From positions 496,001 through 560,000 of the forward strand of contig NZ_CP032152.1 in the NCBI RefSeq assembly GCF_003555505.1: a stretch of 64,000 nt of DNA, in the 5' to 3' direction. The DNA is from Thermosynechococcus sichuanensis E542 (lineage in GTDB: Bacteria > Cyanobacteriota > Cyanobacteriia > Thermosynechococcales > Thermosynechococcaceae). A model generated the notes under the pieces. It made no database searches. It was not told the DNA's origin and saw nothing but the letters and a program-made list of their open reading frames with translations. A program made the position numbers and the translations under genes. Shown here in pieces: positions 8,222-17,554 of the stretch (the stretch's first letter is position 1; every line of letters starts with the position of its first letter).

Positions 8222-8708
8222 TCCGCCTCCTTGGAAGAGGCTCTAGAAGTAGCATAGCACAGATCATTTTCAAGCACCTAGGGGAGATGATTTTTTTGTT
8301 TTTGTAAAATTTTTGGATCCGCAGTGATGAGGTCAGTCAAAGTCTCTCTGGAAGCCTGTTTTGGGAAAATTCAAGCACCTCTAAATCTGTTAGAAATTCA
8401 TCAAAGCCTTGCAGAGACTGCGTTTGGGAAAATTGCCGAGCTGAGAGGATATTTTAGTCCAGAGGTGCTTGCATCGCTACACAAGTGAAGTCATCAGATG
8501 TTGGAACCCAGACCAGAGAGGCCGCTCCCTAGAGGAAAAGTCGTGTTTTGGACAAGGCTAAGATTTTTTCGTCAGAAGCTCCTGACGGAGGAAACATTTG
8601 TTATTATGGCGAGTAGTTCCCTAGGGCAAAAATTAAAATAGTTCAGTATTGGATATTACAGTTTGCCAATTCTGAATCCTAGGGTTCCTTCCACCAAACG
8701 AGGATGTT
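8222..8708. other. Gene-free leader-like region with repeat-like motifs and long inverted repeat
   Basis: 487 bases without a gene. Next to the last repeat is a small hairpin (GCCTC at 8225, GAGGC at 8237). A T-rich run at 8290-8312 is A-rich on the inferred crRNA strand, as leaders are. CAAGCACCT occurs at 8271 and 8372, and an inverted copy at 8461-8471 makes a perfect 11-bp inverted repeat (8372-8382 with 8461-8471). Two stretches, 8361-8378 and 8423-8441, resemble the 3' part of the CRISPR repeat. A further 6-bp hairpin lies at 8570-8587. This may hold the leader and promoter plus a small structured RNA; only the leader role has contextual support. Confidence 0.55.
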
Positions 8709-8930
8709 ATGGTTCAATCCCTTCAGTATTCCATCGAACTCGTCAAAGATGAAGCACGACGACTGGTGGCCAAAGGTGTGGTAAGTCGGCAGCAGCCCAT
8801 TTACACCCTCTGCCAGTTTGTGCCCGTTCGGGAGTGGCCCCTCATTGAGGCAGAGCTAGAGCGTTGTGACTTTATGCTGCGCGATCGCATTGGCGACTTG
8901 ATTGGTCGTGAATGCTGGGATAACGACTAA
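8709..8930 (+). CDS. DUF4327 family small protein
   Basis: 73-residue cyanobacterial protein with the family pattern: MVQSLQYSIELVKDEARRLV, then VSRQQPIYTLCQFVP and a C-terminal LRDRIGDLIGREC. Function is unknown. ATG 8709 has a plausible GAGGA ribosome-binding site just upstream. It is the first gene right of the CRISPR leader region and is transcribed away from it. Confidence 0.85.
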   Translation: MVQSLQYSIELVKDEARRLVAKGVVSRQQPIYTLCQFVPVREWPLIEAELERCDFMLRDRIGDLIGRECWDND

Positions 8931-8972
8931 AGAGCAATCATGAAGGGCACCGCCTTCCCCTATGCGCCAATC

Positions 8973-9326
8973 CTAGGAGGTGGGTGCCTGAGAATCCTGC
9001 TGGAGGTCTTGGCGAATTGCTCGCAGGGTTGCAAGGAGGGTTTGAATATCTGCGGCTAAGTCAGCACTCTCCCGCGGAGCAGGCGAAGGGGTCGAGGCGG
9101 GTTGTTGCTGTTGGGCAATAAAGGCTTGGATCAGTTCGCGGGCTTGCGCTTCGGTGAGGCGGCCTTTCTCAGCACAGACCGTGGCCAGTTGACGGGCATC
9201 CACCCGCAGTTGCGTCAGGTATTCTTGGCGCTTGGCCTCATCCTGGAGGGATTCAATGGCAGCAGCCGCCGCTCCAATACTGGTGTAGTAAAGTTGCTGT
9301 GCAAGTTCGAGGGGATTGCGATCCAT
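8973..9326 (-). CDS. Conserved hypothetical helical protein
   Basis: 117 residues, acidic and Ala/Gln-rich, predicted to be two helical blocks (residues about 5-70 and 88-112) joined by a Pro/Ser/Gln linker (QQQQPASTPSPAP). It resembles small phasin-like or coiled-coil proteins, but I recognise no defined family. It sits 58 bases downstream of panC-cmk on the same strand and could be cotranscribed with it. Confidence 0.65.
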   Translation of the reverse strand: MDRNPLELAQQLYYTSIGAAAAAIESLQDEAKRQEYLTQLRVDARQLATVCAEKGRLTEAQARELIQAFIAQQQQPASTPSPAPRESADLAADIQTLLATLRAIRQDLQQDSQAPTS

Positions 9327-9384
9327 AAAGTTAATTCCGCAGCAGACTATCCTTTGCTACTCTACGGGAAATCTCCCTTCCTTA

Positions 9385-10926
9385 TCAAGGTTGAGGAAGG
9401 CGGCTGCGGTAGAGATGGACAATTTTACTCACCACCTCATCGATCCCCAAGTTGTCCGTACAGATTTCTATGGCATCGGCCGCTTTGCGAAAGGGGGCAT
9501 AGGTGCGTTGCTGATCCGCGGTGTCGCGAGCGGTAATCTGAGCCAGCAATTCCTCATAGGAGAGGTCGCATTGCCCCTGCTGTTGTAATTCCTGCCAACG
9601 ACGCTGGGCACGCTCTGCGGGCGAGGCCGTCAGGAAAATTTTCAAGCCCGCTTCCGGAAAGACGTGGGTACCAATATCACGCCCTTCGGCAGCAATGCCG
9701 CCATTGGCTCCGATCGCCCGCTGTTGTCGTACCATGAGCCGTCGCACACCGCGCAGGGCGGCAACTTGGGACACCCGCTGCGTCACCTCAAGGGAGCGAA
9801 TGGCTTGGCTGACCTCGCGATCGTTAATCCATACCCGTGTGGGTTGATGGGGATCGCTGCTCTCAAGGCGCAATTGACAATGGGCGATCGCCTCGACGAC
9901 CGCTGGCTCATCCCTGAGATCAAGGTTATTTTCCAAGCACCACCAAGTAACCGCGCGGTACATGGCACCGGTGTCAAGGTACTGCAACCCTAGGGCTTGC
10001 GCCGCCCGTCGCGTCACGGTGGATTTACCCGCCCCGGCAGGGCCATCCACGGCCAGAATCGGCAAGCGGCGATCCAGTAGGCAATTGTCAATGAGGCGCG
10101 TTTGCCCCACCCAGCCGGCGATCGCCAGCAGCCCCACCGTCTCAATGCGTTCCAAGGGCACAAGGGTTTGGGGATGCACCAACTCGGCATAGTCGAGACG
10201 CAACTGCGGAAACTGCCGCAGATGGTTGTGAATCGGCGCCAAGAGATCGCTAGCGGTAAAGCAGCCCTGACGAAAAGCAGCAGTCGCTATCTCTAGGCTC
10301 TGGCTTAGGGCTAAGGCGGTGGCGCGATCGCCCTCACTCAGGTATTGATTGCGGGAACTCAGGGCTAGGCCATCGGCATCGCGGACAATGGGACAGGCGA
10401 TGATCTCCACCTCCAGATTCAAATCGGCCACACAACGGCGAATAATCGCTAACTGCTGGGCATCCTTTTGGCCAAAATAGGCACGATCCGGCTGCACCAG
10501 ATGCAAGAGCTTGAGCACAACGGTTGCTACCCCGCGAAAATGACCGGGGCGCGATCGCCCGCAGAGGCGTTCGGTTAACTCCCTTGGCGGCTCAACCAGT
10601 GTGAGAGTCTCCATCCCCCTTGGGTAAAGCTCAGCCACGTCCGGCACAAAGAGGACATCCACACCCAACTCTTGACAAAGACGAGTATCAGCCTCAAGGG
10701 TGCGCGGATAGCGTTCCAAATCCTCTTGGGGACCGAACTGGAGGGGATTGACAAAAATACTGACAACCACAACATCACATTCTTGCCGCGCCCGCTGGAT
10801 CAAGGCGACATGCCCCCCGTGGAGTGCCCCCATCGTTGGCACAAAACCAAGGGTGGTTGCGGGAGATAATGTGCCAAGGGCAGCCTGTAAACCCGCGGTG
10901 GTGCTCAAACAGTAAAACATACCCAT
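9385..10926 (-). CDS. panC/cmk: Bifunctional pantoate-beta-alanine ligase / cytidylate kinase
   Basis: 513-residue fusion. Residues 1-275 are PanC, which joins pantoate to beta-alanine in coenzyme A synthesis: TMGALHGGH (HIGH-type ATP motif), FVNPLQFGP, YFGQKDAQQ and RNQYLS are all visible. Residues about 285-510 are Cmk, which phosphorylates CMP and dCMP: Walker A (GPAGAGKST), LDTGAMYRAVT and GRDIGTHVFP. This fusion is a known cyanobacterial arrangement, not a frameshift artefact. PanB, the earlier pathway step, is in this window at 30.1 kb but is not linked. Confidence 0.95.
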   Translation of the reverse strand: MGMFYCLSTTAGLQAALGTLSPATTLGFVPTMGALHGGHVALIQRARQECDVVVVSIFVNPLQFGPQEDLERYPRTLEADTRLCQELGVDVLFVPDVAELYPRGMETLTLVEPPRELTERLCGRSRPGHFRGVATVVLKLLHLVQPDRAYFGQKDAQQLAIIRRCVADLNLEVEIIACPIVRDADGLALSSRNQYLSEGDRATALALSQSLEIATAAFRQGCFTASDLLAPIHNHLRQFPQLRLDYAELVHPQTLVPLERIETVGLLAIAGWVGQTRLIDNCLLDRRLPILAVDGPAGAGKSTVTRRAAQALGLQYLDTGAMYRAVTWWCLENNLDLRDEPAVVEAIAHCQLRLESSDPHQPTRVWINDREVSQAIRSLEVTQRVSQVAALRGVRRLMVRQQRAIGANGGIAAEGRDIGTHVFPEAGLKIFLTASPAERAQRRWQELQQQGQCDLSYEELLAQITARDTADQQRTYAPFRKAADAIEICTDNLGIDEVVSKIVHLYRSRLPQP

Positions 10927-11252
10927 CGAATGTCTAGGGGGCGATCGGTGCAGTTTTGATACAATCTGTCATATTACCGCCCTTTTCACACCGAGAGAAG
11001 ACACGCCAGCTTAGGGGCTGGTTTGCTCTACCCCAAGAAAAGGGCTGTTCAATGCCCCTGCCGGCTTTTTCTGACTAAAGTTTGTACATTTGTTGCGAAG
11101 GCTTTAATCTTAGGGGCAGGTTTTCTAAAATTCAGGTACTTCCGTTTCTCTGTACTTGCAACCCCTGTAACGCAACCTCAGTTTCACCCCCCTTAGCCAA
11201 AAGCTTATTTTTTAACTGCAACTGTTTAGCATACGCCGCGAGGATCGCCCCT
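10927..11252. other. Gene-free interval with hairpins
   Basis: 326 bases between divergent panC-cmk and the membrane protein at 11253. TACAAT at 10960-10965 could be a rightward -10 box. A hairpin CCAGC/GCTGG spans 11006-11021. GGGC/GCCC pairs at 11042-11057, followed by GCCGGC and five T (11061-11070), could be a weak terminator of a short leader or small RNA. AGGGGC at 11113 can also pair with GCCCCT at 11054, so alternative folds are possible. I recognise no known riboswitch or Yfr RNA. Confidence 0.4.
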
Positions 11253-11573
11253 ATGGCCAATGAACTACAAAACGGCTTACAAAAATACCGTTTCGTCTGC
11301 ACCCTCACCTTCGGGGATATTTATGGCCAAGTGATTGTTTGGCTGATTGTCATCTTTATTGGTTTGGCTGCGTCCCTCACCCTCTACAACAATCCAGTGC
11401 AGGCGTTTTTGGTCGGCGGGCTAATTTTGGTGCTAACGTTACCCTTTTTGCTCTTTGCCTTTGTCACGACGCTGCTCAACCATATAGAAATGCGACCTGT
11501 AACAGTGACAGAGAAGAAAAAGCGCAAAGATGCCGCCGTGGCCTCAACCACTGAAGTGGCACCAGCGAATTAA
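11253..11573 (+). CDS. Small two-helix membrane protein upstream of flotillin
   Basis: 106 residues from ATG 11253 (MANELQNGLQKYRF). An upstream in-frame start at 11082 would add a Cys-rich stretch of low coding quality and is rejected. Two membrane helices are clear: about residues 26-45 and 51-75, followed by a Lys-rich cytoplasmic tail (TEKKKRKDA). No family is recognised. It is 80 bases upstream of the flotillin gene on the same strand, a position where bacteria often place an NfeD-type partner, but it lacks the NfeD OB fold. Confidence 0.7.
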   Translation: MANELQNGLQKYRFVCTLTFGDIYGQVIVWLIVIFIGLAASLTLYNNPVQAFLVGGLILVLTLPFLLFAFVTTLLNHIEMRPVTVTEKKKRKDAAVASTTEVAPAN

Positions 11574-11653
11574 GCGAATTAAAGAACCCTTAAAAATAGC
11601 GGGCGATCGCCCCCAAACTGCCACACTGAAATTGACGCTGAGGGGGCAGTCCT

Positions 11654-13489
11654 ATGCTTTACTGGCTAACATTTTTACAGGCATTGCCGACGCCAGAATT
11701 ACCAGCACCACCTCGAACCGAAACTAAGGCCACAGTACTGGCGGAGTCTCCCCCCATCGTCATCGGTAATCTGGGTGGATTGCTCTTCTTTCCTGGTGTC
11801 ATTGCCGGCATTGTGATTTTGCTGCTCCTCAGCATTTGGGCCTACACGCGCGTCTATGTCATCACCCCCAACAACGAAGCCTTTGTGCGCACAGGGGGGA
11901 TTTTTGTTAAGAAAAAAACAGTGATTCTCAACGGTGGCTGTATTGCCCTGCCGGGGTTCCACGAATTGACACGGGTACCGCTGCGGGAGATCTCCATTGA
12001 CGTAGAGCGAACAGGCAAATTGGCGGTGCGCACCCAAGATTATCTGCGGGCTGATATGCGGGTCACCTTCTATGTCTGCATCAATGCCACCGAAGAGGAT
12101 GTCCTGACTGCTGCTGCTCGCCTCTCCCAAAATAACCGCATTACCCCCGAAGATATCAAGAATGCCCTCGAAAAACGGGCAGATGACGCCATCCGCGCGG
12201 CCGCAAAACACAAGTCCCTTGCCGAAATTGACTCCGACAAGCTGGGGTTTGCCCAAGAGGTGCTCAACTTGATGCAGCAGGATCTGCAAAAAGTCGGCCT
12301 CACCCTCAACAACATTGCCATCTCAGAAGTCCAAGAGAGCGATACCTACGACGAAAACAACTTTTTTGATGCTCAGGGAGTGCGGCTGCGCACCGAAACC
12401 ATTCAACGCTCGATTCAGCAAAAACGGGAAGTGGAACTCTCAACCCGGGTGGCGATCGAACAGAAGGAACTGGACGCCCAAAAACGCTCCCTGCAAATCG
12501 AAGAGGAAAAAGAAGCAGCCCTGTTGAGCCAACGCCTGAAGGTGGAAGCCCTGAAAGCGCAGCGGGAGCGGGAAATTGAGGAGGCCAAAGCCGCAGAGGC
12601 AGCGGCGACTCAGCGGGCAAAGTTGCTCCAAGCCCAAGCGGTTGAAGAAGAAGAAATCCGCAAAAGACTTGCCATCCAACAAAAGGAAATTGAGGCCAGT
12701 ATTGAACTGGAGGAGAAAAATAAACTCCTGAAGGTGACCCAAGCGCAGCAACAACAGGAGGCAGAAATCGCCGAGATCAACCGCCAGCAGCAGGTGGAGG
12801 CCAACCGTTTGCAAGCGCAGGTGGCCATTGCGGAGTCCGAGCGTCAAGCGCGCCTTGCCCAAGAGGATGTGGCGATCGCCGTTGCCATCAAGAAAAAAGA
12901 AAGCCTGATTGCCGAAGCAGAGCGGGCACGAGCAGAGTCAGCGGTCACCACCGCCATCGAAGTGGAAAAAGCCGATCGCCAGAAAAACCTAGCGATTATT
13001 GCCGCAGAGCGGGAAGCGGCTGAAAAACGGGTACTAGAGCAAAACGTCGTGGAGATTGATGCCTTTCGGCGGCGCCGCCAAGCGGAAATTGCCCAACAGG
13101 CAGCGGAACTGGAGGCAGAAGCAATTCGTACCCTTGCTGCGGCCAACCGTGATAAAGCGCTTGCTGAAGCAGAAGGGATAGAGGCCATGCTGGCGGCCAA
13201 GAATGTCATTAGCAACGCTAACCTAGTCGCTCAAGTGATTACAGCCCTCTGGCCAGAACTGGCACCGCAACTGCCCCAAGTGCTCCAAGCCCTTGCCCCC
13301 CAACCGGGGGTGATTGGCGATGCCAAGATTTACACCTTTGCCAATGGAGGCACCACCCCTGATCTCAATAAACTACTCCTCTCCACCAGTGGACTGACCC
13401 TGATCAATGCCCTGTTTGAGGAGGGGAAACTCGGCCAGTTGTTAGCGCAAATTAAATCCCTTCTCCAAGAAAATACGTCTAATTCCTAA
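11654..13489 (+). CDS. Flotillin family protein
   Basis: 611 residues. An N-terminal membrane helix (residues about 40-70) precedes a PHB/SPFH domain (YVITPNNEAFVRTG through about residue 250). A long charged heptad-rich coiled coil rich in Ala-Glu repeats follows (about 255-520), then a C-terminal oligomerisation segment. Flotillins organise membrane microdomains and scaffold protein complexes. ATG 11654 has AGGGGG about 8 bases upstream. It is preceded by a small membrane protein, possibly in the same operon. Confidence 0.9.
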   Translation: MLYWLTFLQALPTPELPAPPRTETKATVLAESPPIVIGNLGGLLFFPGVIAGIVILLLLSIWAYTRVYVITPNNEAFVRTGGIFVKKKTVILNGGCIALPGFHELTRVPLREISIDVERTGKLAVRTQDYLRADMRVTFYVCINATEEDVLTAAARLSQNNRITPEDIKNALEKRADDAIRAAAKHKSLAEIDSDKLGFAQEVLNLMQQDLQKVGLTLNNIAISEVQESDTYDENNFFDAQGVRLRTETIQRSIQQKREVELSTRVAIEQKELDAQKRSLQIEEEKEAALLSQRLKVEALKAQREREIEEAKAAEAAATQRAKLLQAQAVEEEEIRKRLAIQQKEIEASIELEEKNKLLKVTQAQQQQEAEIAEINRQQQVEANRLQAQVAIAESERQARLAQEDVAIAVAIKKKESLIAEAERARAESAVTTAIEVEKADRQKNLAIIAAEREAAEKRVLEQNVVEIDAFRRRRQAEIAQQAAELEAEAIRTLAAANRDKALAEAEGIEAMLAAKNVISNANLVAQVITALWPELAPQLPQVLQALAPQPGVIGDAKIYTFANGGTTPDLNKLLLSTSGLTLINALFEEGKLGQLLAQIKSLLQENTSNS

Positions 13490-13846
13490 GACGTGACCGC
13501 ATACTGCGGTCAACAACCATGGATAACTCTTCAGCAGGGCGGAAGGGCGTGAACCAGCAATTGACTTATTTCGTCTGTATTCTCAAAATCCATAGAGTCT
13601 TATCAATGGAATAAATATAAAAAAAAGATTAAGAACCGCCAAAGGTCAGTGTTAGTATTCCGACGAACAGATTTAGAAATGTTAAGATTCTTAATATATG
13701 TAACACATCTACGAAAACGCTGTTAAAGCACCGTTGGCTTGGCCGCGATCTTTAGCAGGGGCGATCGCCCATCCTATAGCGAAAACGATATTCCTAGGCT
13801 TTGAACGAATCACTGCTGTCAACCTTGAGAACGAGCGATAGGGACT
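13490..13846. other. Gene-free AT-rich interval before sigma factor gene
   Basis: 357 bases. Just after the flotillin stop is a perfect hairpin at 13495-13511 (GACCGCA, loop TAC, TGCGGTC). It lacks a T run, so intrinsic termination is doubtful. The stretch 13600-13725 is strikingly AT-rich compared with its surroundings, and TATAGC at 13776 is a candidate -10. The region probably carries the sigma gene promoter and its control sites. I see no gene in it. Confidence 0.45.
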
Positions 13847-14794
13847 ATGGATACTTCAAAAGATTTAGTGCGCACTTACCTACGGGAGATTGGCCGTGTG
13901 CCATTGCTCACCCACGAACAGGAAGTGATCTACGGCAAACAGGTGCAGCAGCTTGCCGCCATGAACGAGATTCGCGAAAAGCTCGCGGCAGAACTCAACC
14001 GTGAACCCACCCGTGCTGAATGGGCCGCCGCCGCCAACATTAGTGAAGAAGAATTAGAGACAATTATCGAAAATGGCGAGCGCGCCAAACGCAAAATGGT
14101 GGAGGCCAACCTGCGTCTCGTGGTTTCAGTGGCTAAAAAATACATCAAGCGCAATGTGGATCTACTCGATCTGATCCAAGAGGGAACGATCGGGATGCAG
14201 CGGGGGGTAGAAAAGTTTGACCCCACCAAGGGGTATCGTTTCTCCACCTATGCCTACTGGTGGATTCGTCAAGCCATCACACGGGCGATCGCCGAAAAGG
14301 GGCGCACCATTCGCCTGCCGATCCACATCACCGAAAAGCTGAACAAAATCAAGAAAGCCCAGCGACAACTATCCCAGCGTCTTGGTCGCGCTGCCACAAT
14401 TAATGAACTGGCGGCTGAACTGGAATTAACCCCTGCCCAAGTGCGAGAATACCTTGAACGGGCGCGACAACCCCTCTCCCTTGATGTCCGTGTCGGCGAT
14501 AATCAGGATACGGAGTTGGGCGAATTGCTGGAGGATCCCTCCATTTCCCCGGAGGAATTTGCTGCTCAATCCTCCTTGCGCAGTGACCTTGAACGGCTCA
14601 TGGCCGATCTAACCCCACAGCAACGCCATGTTCTCTCCCTACGCTTTGGCCTAGAGAATGGCCAGCCCCTCACCCTTGCCAAAGTGGGCGAACTGCTCAA
14701 CATTAGTCGCGAACGGGTACGGCAAATTGAGCGGGAAGCCCTCAGCAAACTCCGCAAACGTCGGGGTGATATTCACGAGTACCTTGCCAGCTAA
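13847..14794 (+). CDS. Group 2 RNA polymerase sigma factor (SigB/SigD-like)
   Basis: 315 residues with the sigma-70 regions: 1.2 ([17 protein letters not shown]), 2 ([47 protein letters not shown]), 3 and 4 (C-terminal helix-turn-helix with [17 protein letters not shown]). The short N-terminus lacks the long extension of the principal sigma factor, which marks group 2. Such factors in cyanobacteria adjust transcription to light, stress or nutrient state. Which paralog this is cannot be decided here. Stop is 3 bases before the cobO start. Confidence 0.92.
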   Translation: MDTSKDLVRTYLREIGRVPLLTHEQEVIYGKQVQQLAAMNEIREKLAAELNREPTRAEWAAAANISEEELETIIENGERAKRKMVEANLRLVVSVAKKYIKRNVDLLDLIQEGTIGMQRGVEKFDPTKGYRFSTYAYWWIRQAITRAIAEKGRTIRLPIHITEKLNKIKKAQRQLSQRLGRAATINELAAELELTPAQVREYLERARQPLSLDVRVGDNQDTELGELLEDPSISPEEFAAQSSLRSDLERLMADLTPQQRHVLSLRFGLENGQPLTLAKVGELLNISRERVRQIEREALSKLRKRRGDIHEYLAS

Positions 14795-14797
14795 CTC

Positions 14798-15400
14798 ATG
14801 CTCACTGACGAACAGCACCGCCAAAAAATGCAGCAGCGCAAAGCCGTGCAGGCCCAACGCCTCGCCGAGCGCACCCGTGAGAAGGGATTGATTATTGTCC
14901 ACACAGGCAACGGCAAGGGCAAAACCACGGCAGCGCTGGGTATGGTGCTGCGCTCCCTGGGGCATGGCTATCGCGTAGCAATTATTCAGTTCATCAAGGG
15001 GGCGTGGGAACCCGCCGAAAAGGCCGTTCTTAGCCATTGGTCAGACCAACTGGCCTTCCATGCCATGGGAGAGGGCTTTACGTGGGAAACCCAAGATCGG
15101 CAGCGGGATATTGCCTGTGCCCAAGCGGCTTGGGAACTTGCCCTCAGCTACCTCACCAACCCTGAGTACCGCTTGGTACTGCTAGATGAAATTAACGTCG
15201 CCCTCAAGCTGGACTACTTAACTGTGACCCAAGTGCTGCAGGGCCTTGCCCGCAAGCCAGAAATGACCCATGTGATTCTCACTGGGCGTGGTGCGCCCCC
15301 AGCCCTGATTGACGCCGCCGACCTCGTGACCGAAATGACCCTCATCAAGCATCCCTTTCAGGAGCAGGGAGTTAAAGCCCAGCCGGGGATTGAATTCTAA
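14798..15400 (+). CDS. cobO: Cob(I)yrinic acid a,c-diamide adenosyltransferase
   Basis: 200-residue CobO/BtuR (CobA) type corrinoid adenosyltransferase that attaches the adenosyl group from ATP to cobalt in B12 synthesis or salvage. The P-loop GNGKGKTTAALG is near residue 40, with IQFIKGAW and LLDEINVALKLDYL downstream. It begins 3 bases after the sigma factor stop, so it is probably cotranscribed with it. The 3' end overlaps the PhzF-like gene by 4 bases, tail to tail. It complements the cobalt importer at the left of the window. Confidence 0.93.
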   Translation: MLTDEQHRQKMQQRKAVQAQRLAERTREKGLIIVHTGNGKGKTTAALGMVLRSLGHGYRVAIIQFIKGAWEPAEKAVLSHWSDQLAFHAMGEGFTWETQDRQRDIACAQAAWELALSYLTNPEYRLVLLDEINVALKLDYLTVTQVLQGLARKPEMTHVILTGRGAPPALIDAADLVTEMTLIKHPFQEQGVKAQPGIEF

Positions 15401-16188
15401 AGCAGGAGTTCCCCAGCAAAAATCGTAACGGCCTGACCCAGTAGCCGCAGGCGATCGCCCCCTTGGGCTTGCATTTTAATCACGCCGCCCCGGGCGGAGG
15501 CTTGGTAAGCGATCAGTTCTGGTTTGCCCAGCTTCCGTTGCCAGTAGGCATAGAGGCTACAGTGGGCAGAGCCAGTGACCGGATCCTCAGGGATGCCCAA
15601 TTGGGGGGCAAAAAAGCGGGAGATCATGTCATATTTCTCGTTACGGGCAGTTACAATTAGTCCCCGGCAGGGTAGGCGGGCAATCTGGTCAAAATCAGGT
15701 TTCAACTGTGCTACCGCATCGGCATCGGCCAGTTCCACCAGCAGATCACTCCCCGCTTGCCCCATAAACACCGCCGTTGTCCCGATAGCTGCAATGATTG
15801 AGGCTTGTATCTGCTGATCCTCAAGGGGGGTTACCGGCTGCTGCGGAAAATCAAGGGCAATCCAATCCCCAAGGCGCTGTGCACGCAGGAGACCACTGCG
15901 GGTGTGAAATTCTAGATCTCCCACCACCCCCTGATGCTGCCAGAGGACGTGGGCTGTTGCGAGGGTGGCATGACCACAGAGATCCACTTCTGCCACAGGG
16001 GTAAACCAGCGCAGGTGAAAGCCGCTGGCCATTGGCACAACAAAAGCCGTTTCCGAAAGATTCATCTCGCGGGCGATCGCCCCCAAGGTTGCATCGTCAA
16101 AAAACGTCTCTAGGACACATACGGCTGCCGGGTTTCCCTGGAAAGGTTCTTGGGTAAAGGCATCAACTTGATACAGTGGTAGCGGCAT
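15397..16188 (-). CDS. PhzF family isomerase/epimerase-like protein
   Basis: 263 residues from ATG 16188 (MPLPLYQVDAF). An in-frame start at 16266 would extend into ndk and is rejected. PhzF-fold features: QGNPAAVCVL, MNLSETAFV with the likely catalytic Glu, DLCGHATLATAHVL and EDPVTGSAHC. Family members catalyse isomerisation or epimerisation of small acids; the substrate is unknown. It is divergent from ndk with 55 bases between starts. Confidence 0.9.
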   Translation of the reverse strand: MPLPLYQVDAFTQEPFQGNPAAVCVLETFFDDATLGAIAREMNLSETAFVVPMASGFHLRWFTPVAEVDLCGHATLATAHVLWQHQGVVGDLEFHTRSGLLRAQRLGDWIALDFPQQPVTPLEDQQIQASIIAAIGTTAVFMGQAGSDLLVELADADAVAQLKPDFDQIARLPCRGLIVTARNEKYDMISRFFAPQLGIPEDPVTGSAHCSLYAYWQRKLGKPELIAYQASARGGVIKMQAQGGDRLRLLGQAVTIFAGELLL

Positions 16189-16243
16189 CCGACCCCCGAA
16201 AACCGTAAAATCAATCCTGTAGATCGAGCAGAGGACATACTGC

Positions 16244-16696
16244 GTGGAACGGACATTTCTAGCCATTAAGCCCGATGGCGTTCAGCGTGGGCTAGTGGGG
16301 ACGATTATCCAACGATTTGAACAAAAAGGCTACACACTGGTTGGCCTCAAACTCATGCGCGTCAGCCGCGAACTGGCAGAGCAGCACTACAGCGAACACA
16401 AAGACAAACCCTTCTTTGCGGGGCTGGTGAATTTCATTACCTCTGGCCCAGTGGTGGCCATGGTCTGGGAAGGACGGGGCGTGATTGCCAATGCCCGCAA
16501 ACTCATTGGTGCCACCAATCCCCTCAATGCTGAACCGGGAACCCTACGGGGGGATTTTGCTGTAGATGTGGGACGGAATGTGATTCACGGCTCCGACAGT
16601 CCCGAAAATGCCGAGCGCGAAATCAATCTCTGGTTCCAAACCCAGGAACTGGTGCCCTGGGAGCCAGCCTTCACCTCTTGGGTGTATGAGATGTAG
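16244..16696 (+). CDS. ndk: Nucleoside diphosphate kinase
   Basis: 150 residues, full family length. It transfers the gamma phosphate between NTPs and NDPs through a phospho-His. The opening [15 protein letters not shown] and the active-site segment [16 protein letters not shown] with catalytic His are diagnostic. Start is GTG at 16244. The last 26 bases overlap the 3' end of the TerC gene on the other strand. Confidence 0.97.
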   Translation: MERTFLAIKPDGVQRGLVGTIIQRFEQKGYTLVGLKLMRVSRELAEQHYSEHKDKPFFAGLVNFITSGPVVAMVWEGRGVIANARKLIGATNPLNAEPGTLRGDFAVDVGRNVIHGSDSPENAEREINLWFQTQELVPWEPAFTSWVYEM

Positions 16697-17411
16697 GCTC
16701 ATGGGTTGATTGGGGAAGGCTAGGGGGAGTCTCTGGCTCCTCCACCTCCCGTTTGGAAAAGCCCCACGTAAAGCACAGGGCAATCAGGCTAATCATCACC
16801 CAGTCGGAGGGGACGAGTTGCGGATTAATCACCCGAATCAGTAACCGCAGCCCCACCAGCGTCACTGTGAAATAGCCCGCATCCTCAAGTCGAGGAAATT
16901 CTTTGAGCCAGCGGATAAATAGCTCCGCCATAAAGCGCAGCATAATCACGCCAATGGTGCCACCCAACAATACCAACCAGCGCTCATCCGAAAGGGCGAT
17001 CGCCGTTGTCACACTATCGAGGGAAAAGGCCAAATCTGCTAAAGCCAGTAGGGGAACTGCCTGCCAAAACGAACGAATCACCCGCTCGTGGTGATGCTCT
17101 GGCTCGGTCGTAAAGAAAAAGTACTTTGCCGCTAACCAGAGAAGATACAACGCCCCCGCCAACTCAAACTGCCAGAATCTCAAGACCCACGTGGCTGTGA
17201 AAATCAGCGCAATCCGGAAAATGTAGGAAATGGCGAGTCCCAGATTGAGTGCCCGCCGCTGCTCATCTAAATCTTCGATGCCTCGTACCAAGGCCGCTAG
17301 GGCGATCGCATTGTCCGCTGAAAGAACTGCTTCTAGGGCCAACAACACCACAAGCAACAACAGAGTATCCAGTCCCCAGTTGGGCGAGAGTTCCAATAGT
17401 TCATCAATCAT
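16671..17411 (-). CDS. TerC family integral membrane protein
   Basis: 246 residues with about seven hydrophobic helices. TerC signatures with membrane-embedded acidic residues are present: [17 protein letters not shown] near residue 28 and [17 protein letters not shown] near residue 125. Family members are linked to metal efflux (often manganese or calcium) and, in plastids, to thylakoid membrane protein insertion. The C-terminal tail is polar and Pro-rich. Which role applies is not visible. Confidence 0.92.
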   Translation of the reverse strand: MIDELLELSPNWGLDTLLLLVVLLALEAVLSADNAIALAALVRGIEDLDEQRRALNLGLAISYIFRIALIFTATWVLRFWQFELAGALYLLWLAAKYFFFTTEPEHHHERVIRSFWQAVPLLALADLAFSLDSVTTAIALSDERWLVLLGGTIGVIMLRFMAELFIRWLKEFPRLEDAGYFTVTLVGLRLLIRVINPQLVPSDWVMISLIALCFTWGFSKREVEEPETPPSLPQSTHEPTSHTPKR

Positions 17412-17554
17412 CGGGCGAGGGAAGTTCTCCGAGTTTTTGGCTGCTTATCCTTATCGTCGCATAGTAACGGTACAGCCTTTTCCCCAAGACAGAAGACTGA
17501 ATCGCTAGGATAGACCTCAGAATTGTCATTGACCCCTAGAAACATTGCTTCACC

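Noticed and set aside
7147-8246. Long open frames over the CRISPR array encoding a repeated peptide
   Set aside because: They are translations of the 36-bp repeats with variable spacers; the peptide periodicity follows the array and no start site or codon bias supports a gene.
8350-8445. tracrRNA-like anti-repeat next to the CRISPR array
   Set aside because: The similarity to the repeat is same-sense or explained by the repeat's own palindrome, and no Cas9 or Cas12 gene is near.
9385-10926. PanC-Cmk as a frameshift artefact
   Set aside because: This fusion is known in cyanobacteria, and both domains are complete in one frame.
11699-12289. 196-codon open frame on the minus strand
   Set aside because: It is antisense to flotillin; the flotillin frame carries all recognisable motifs.
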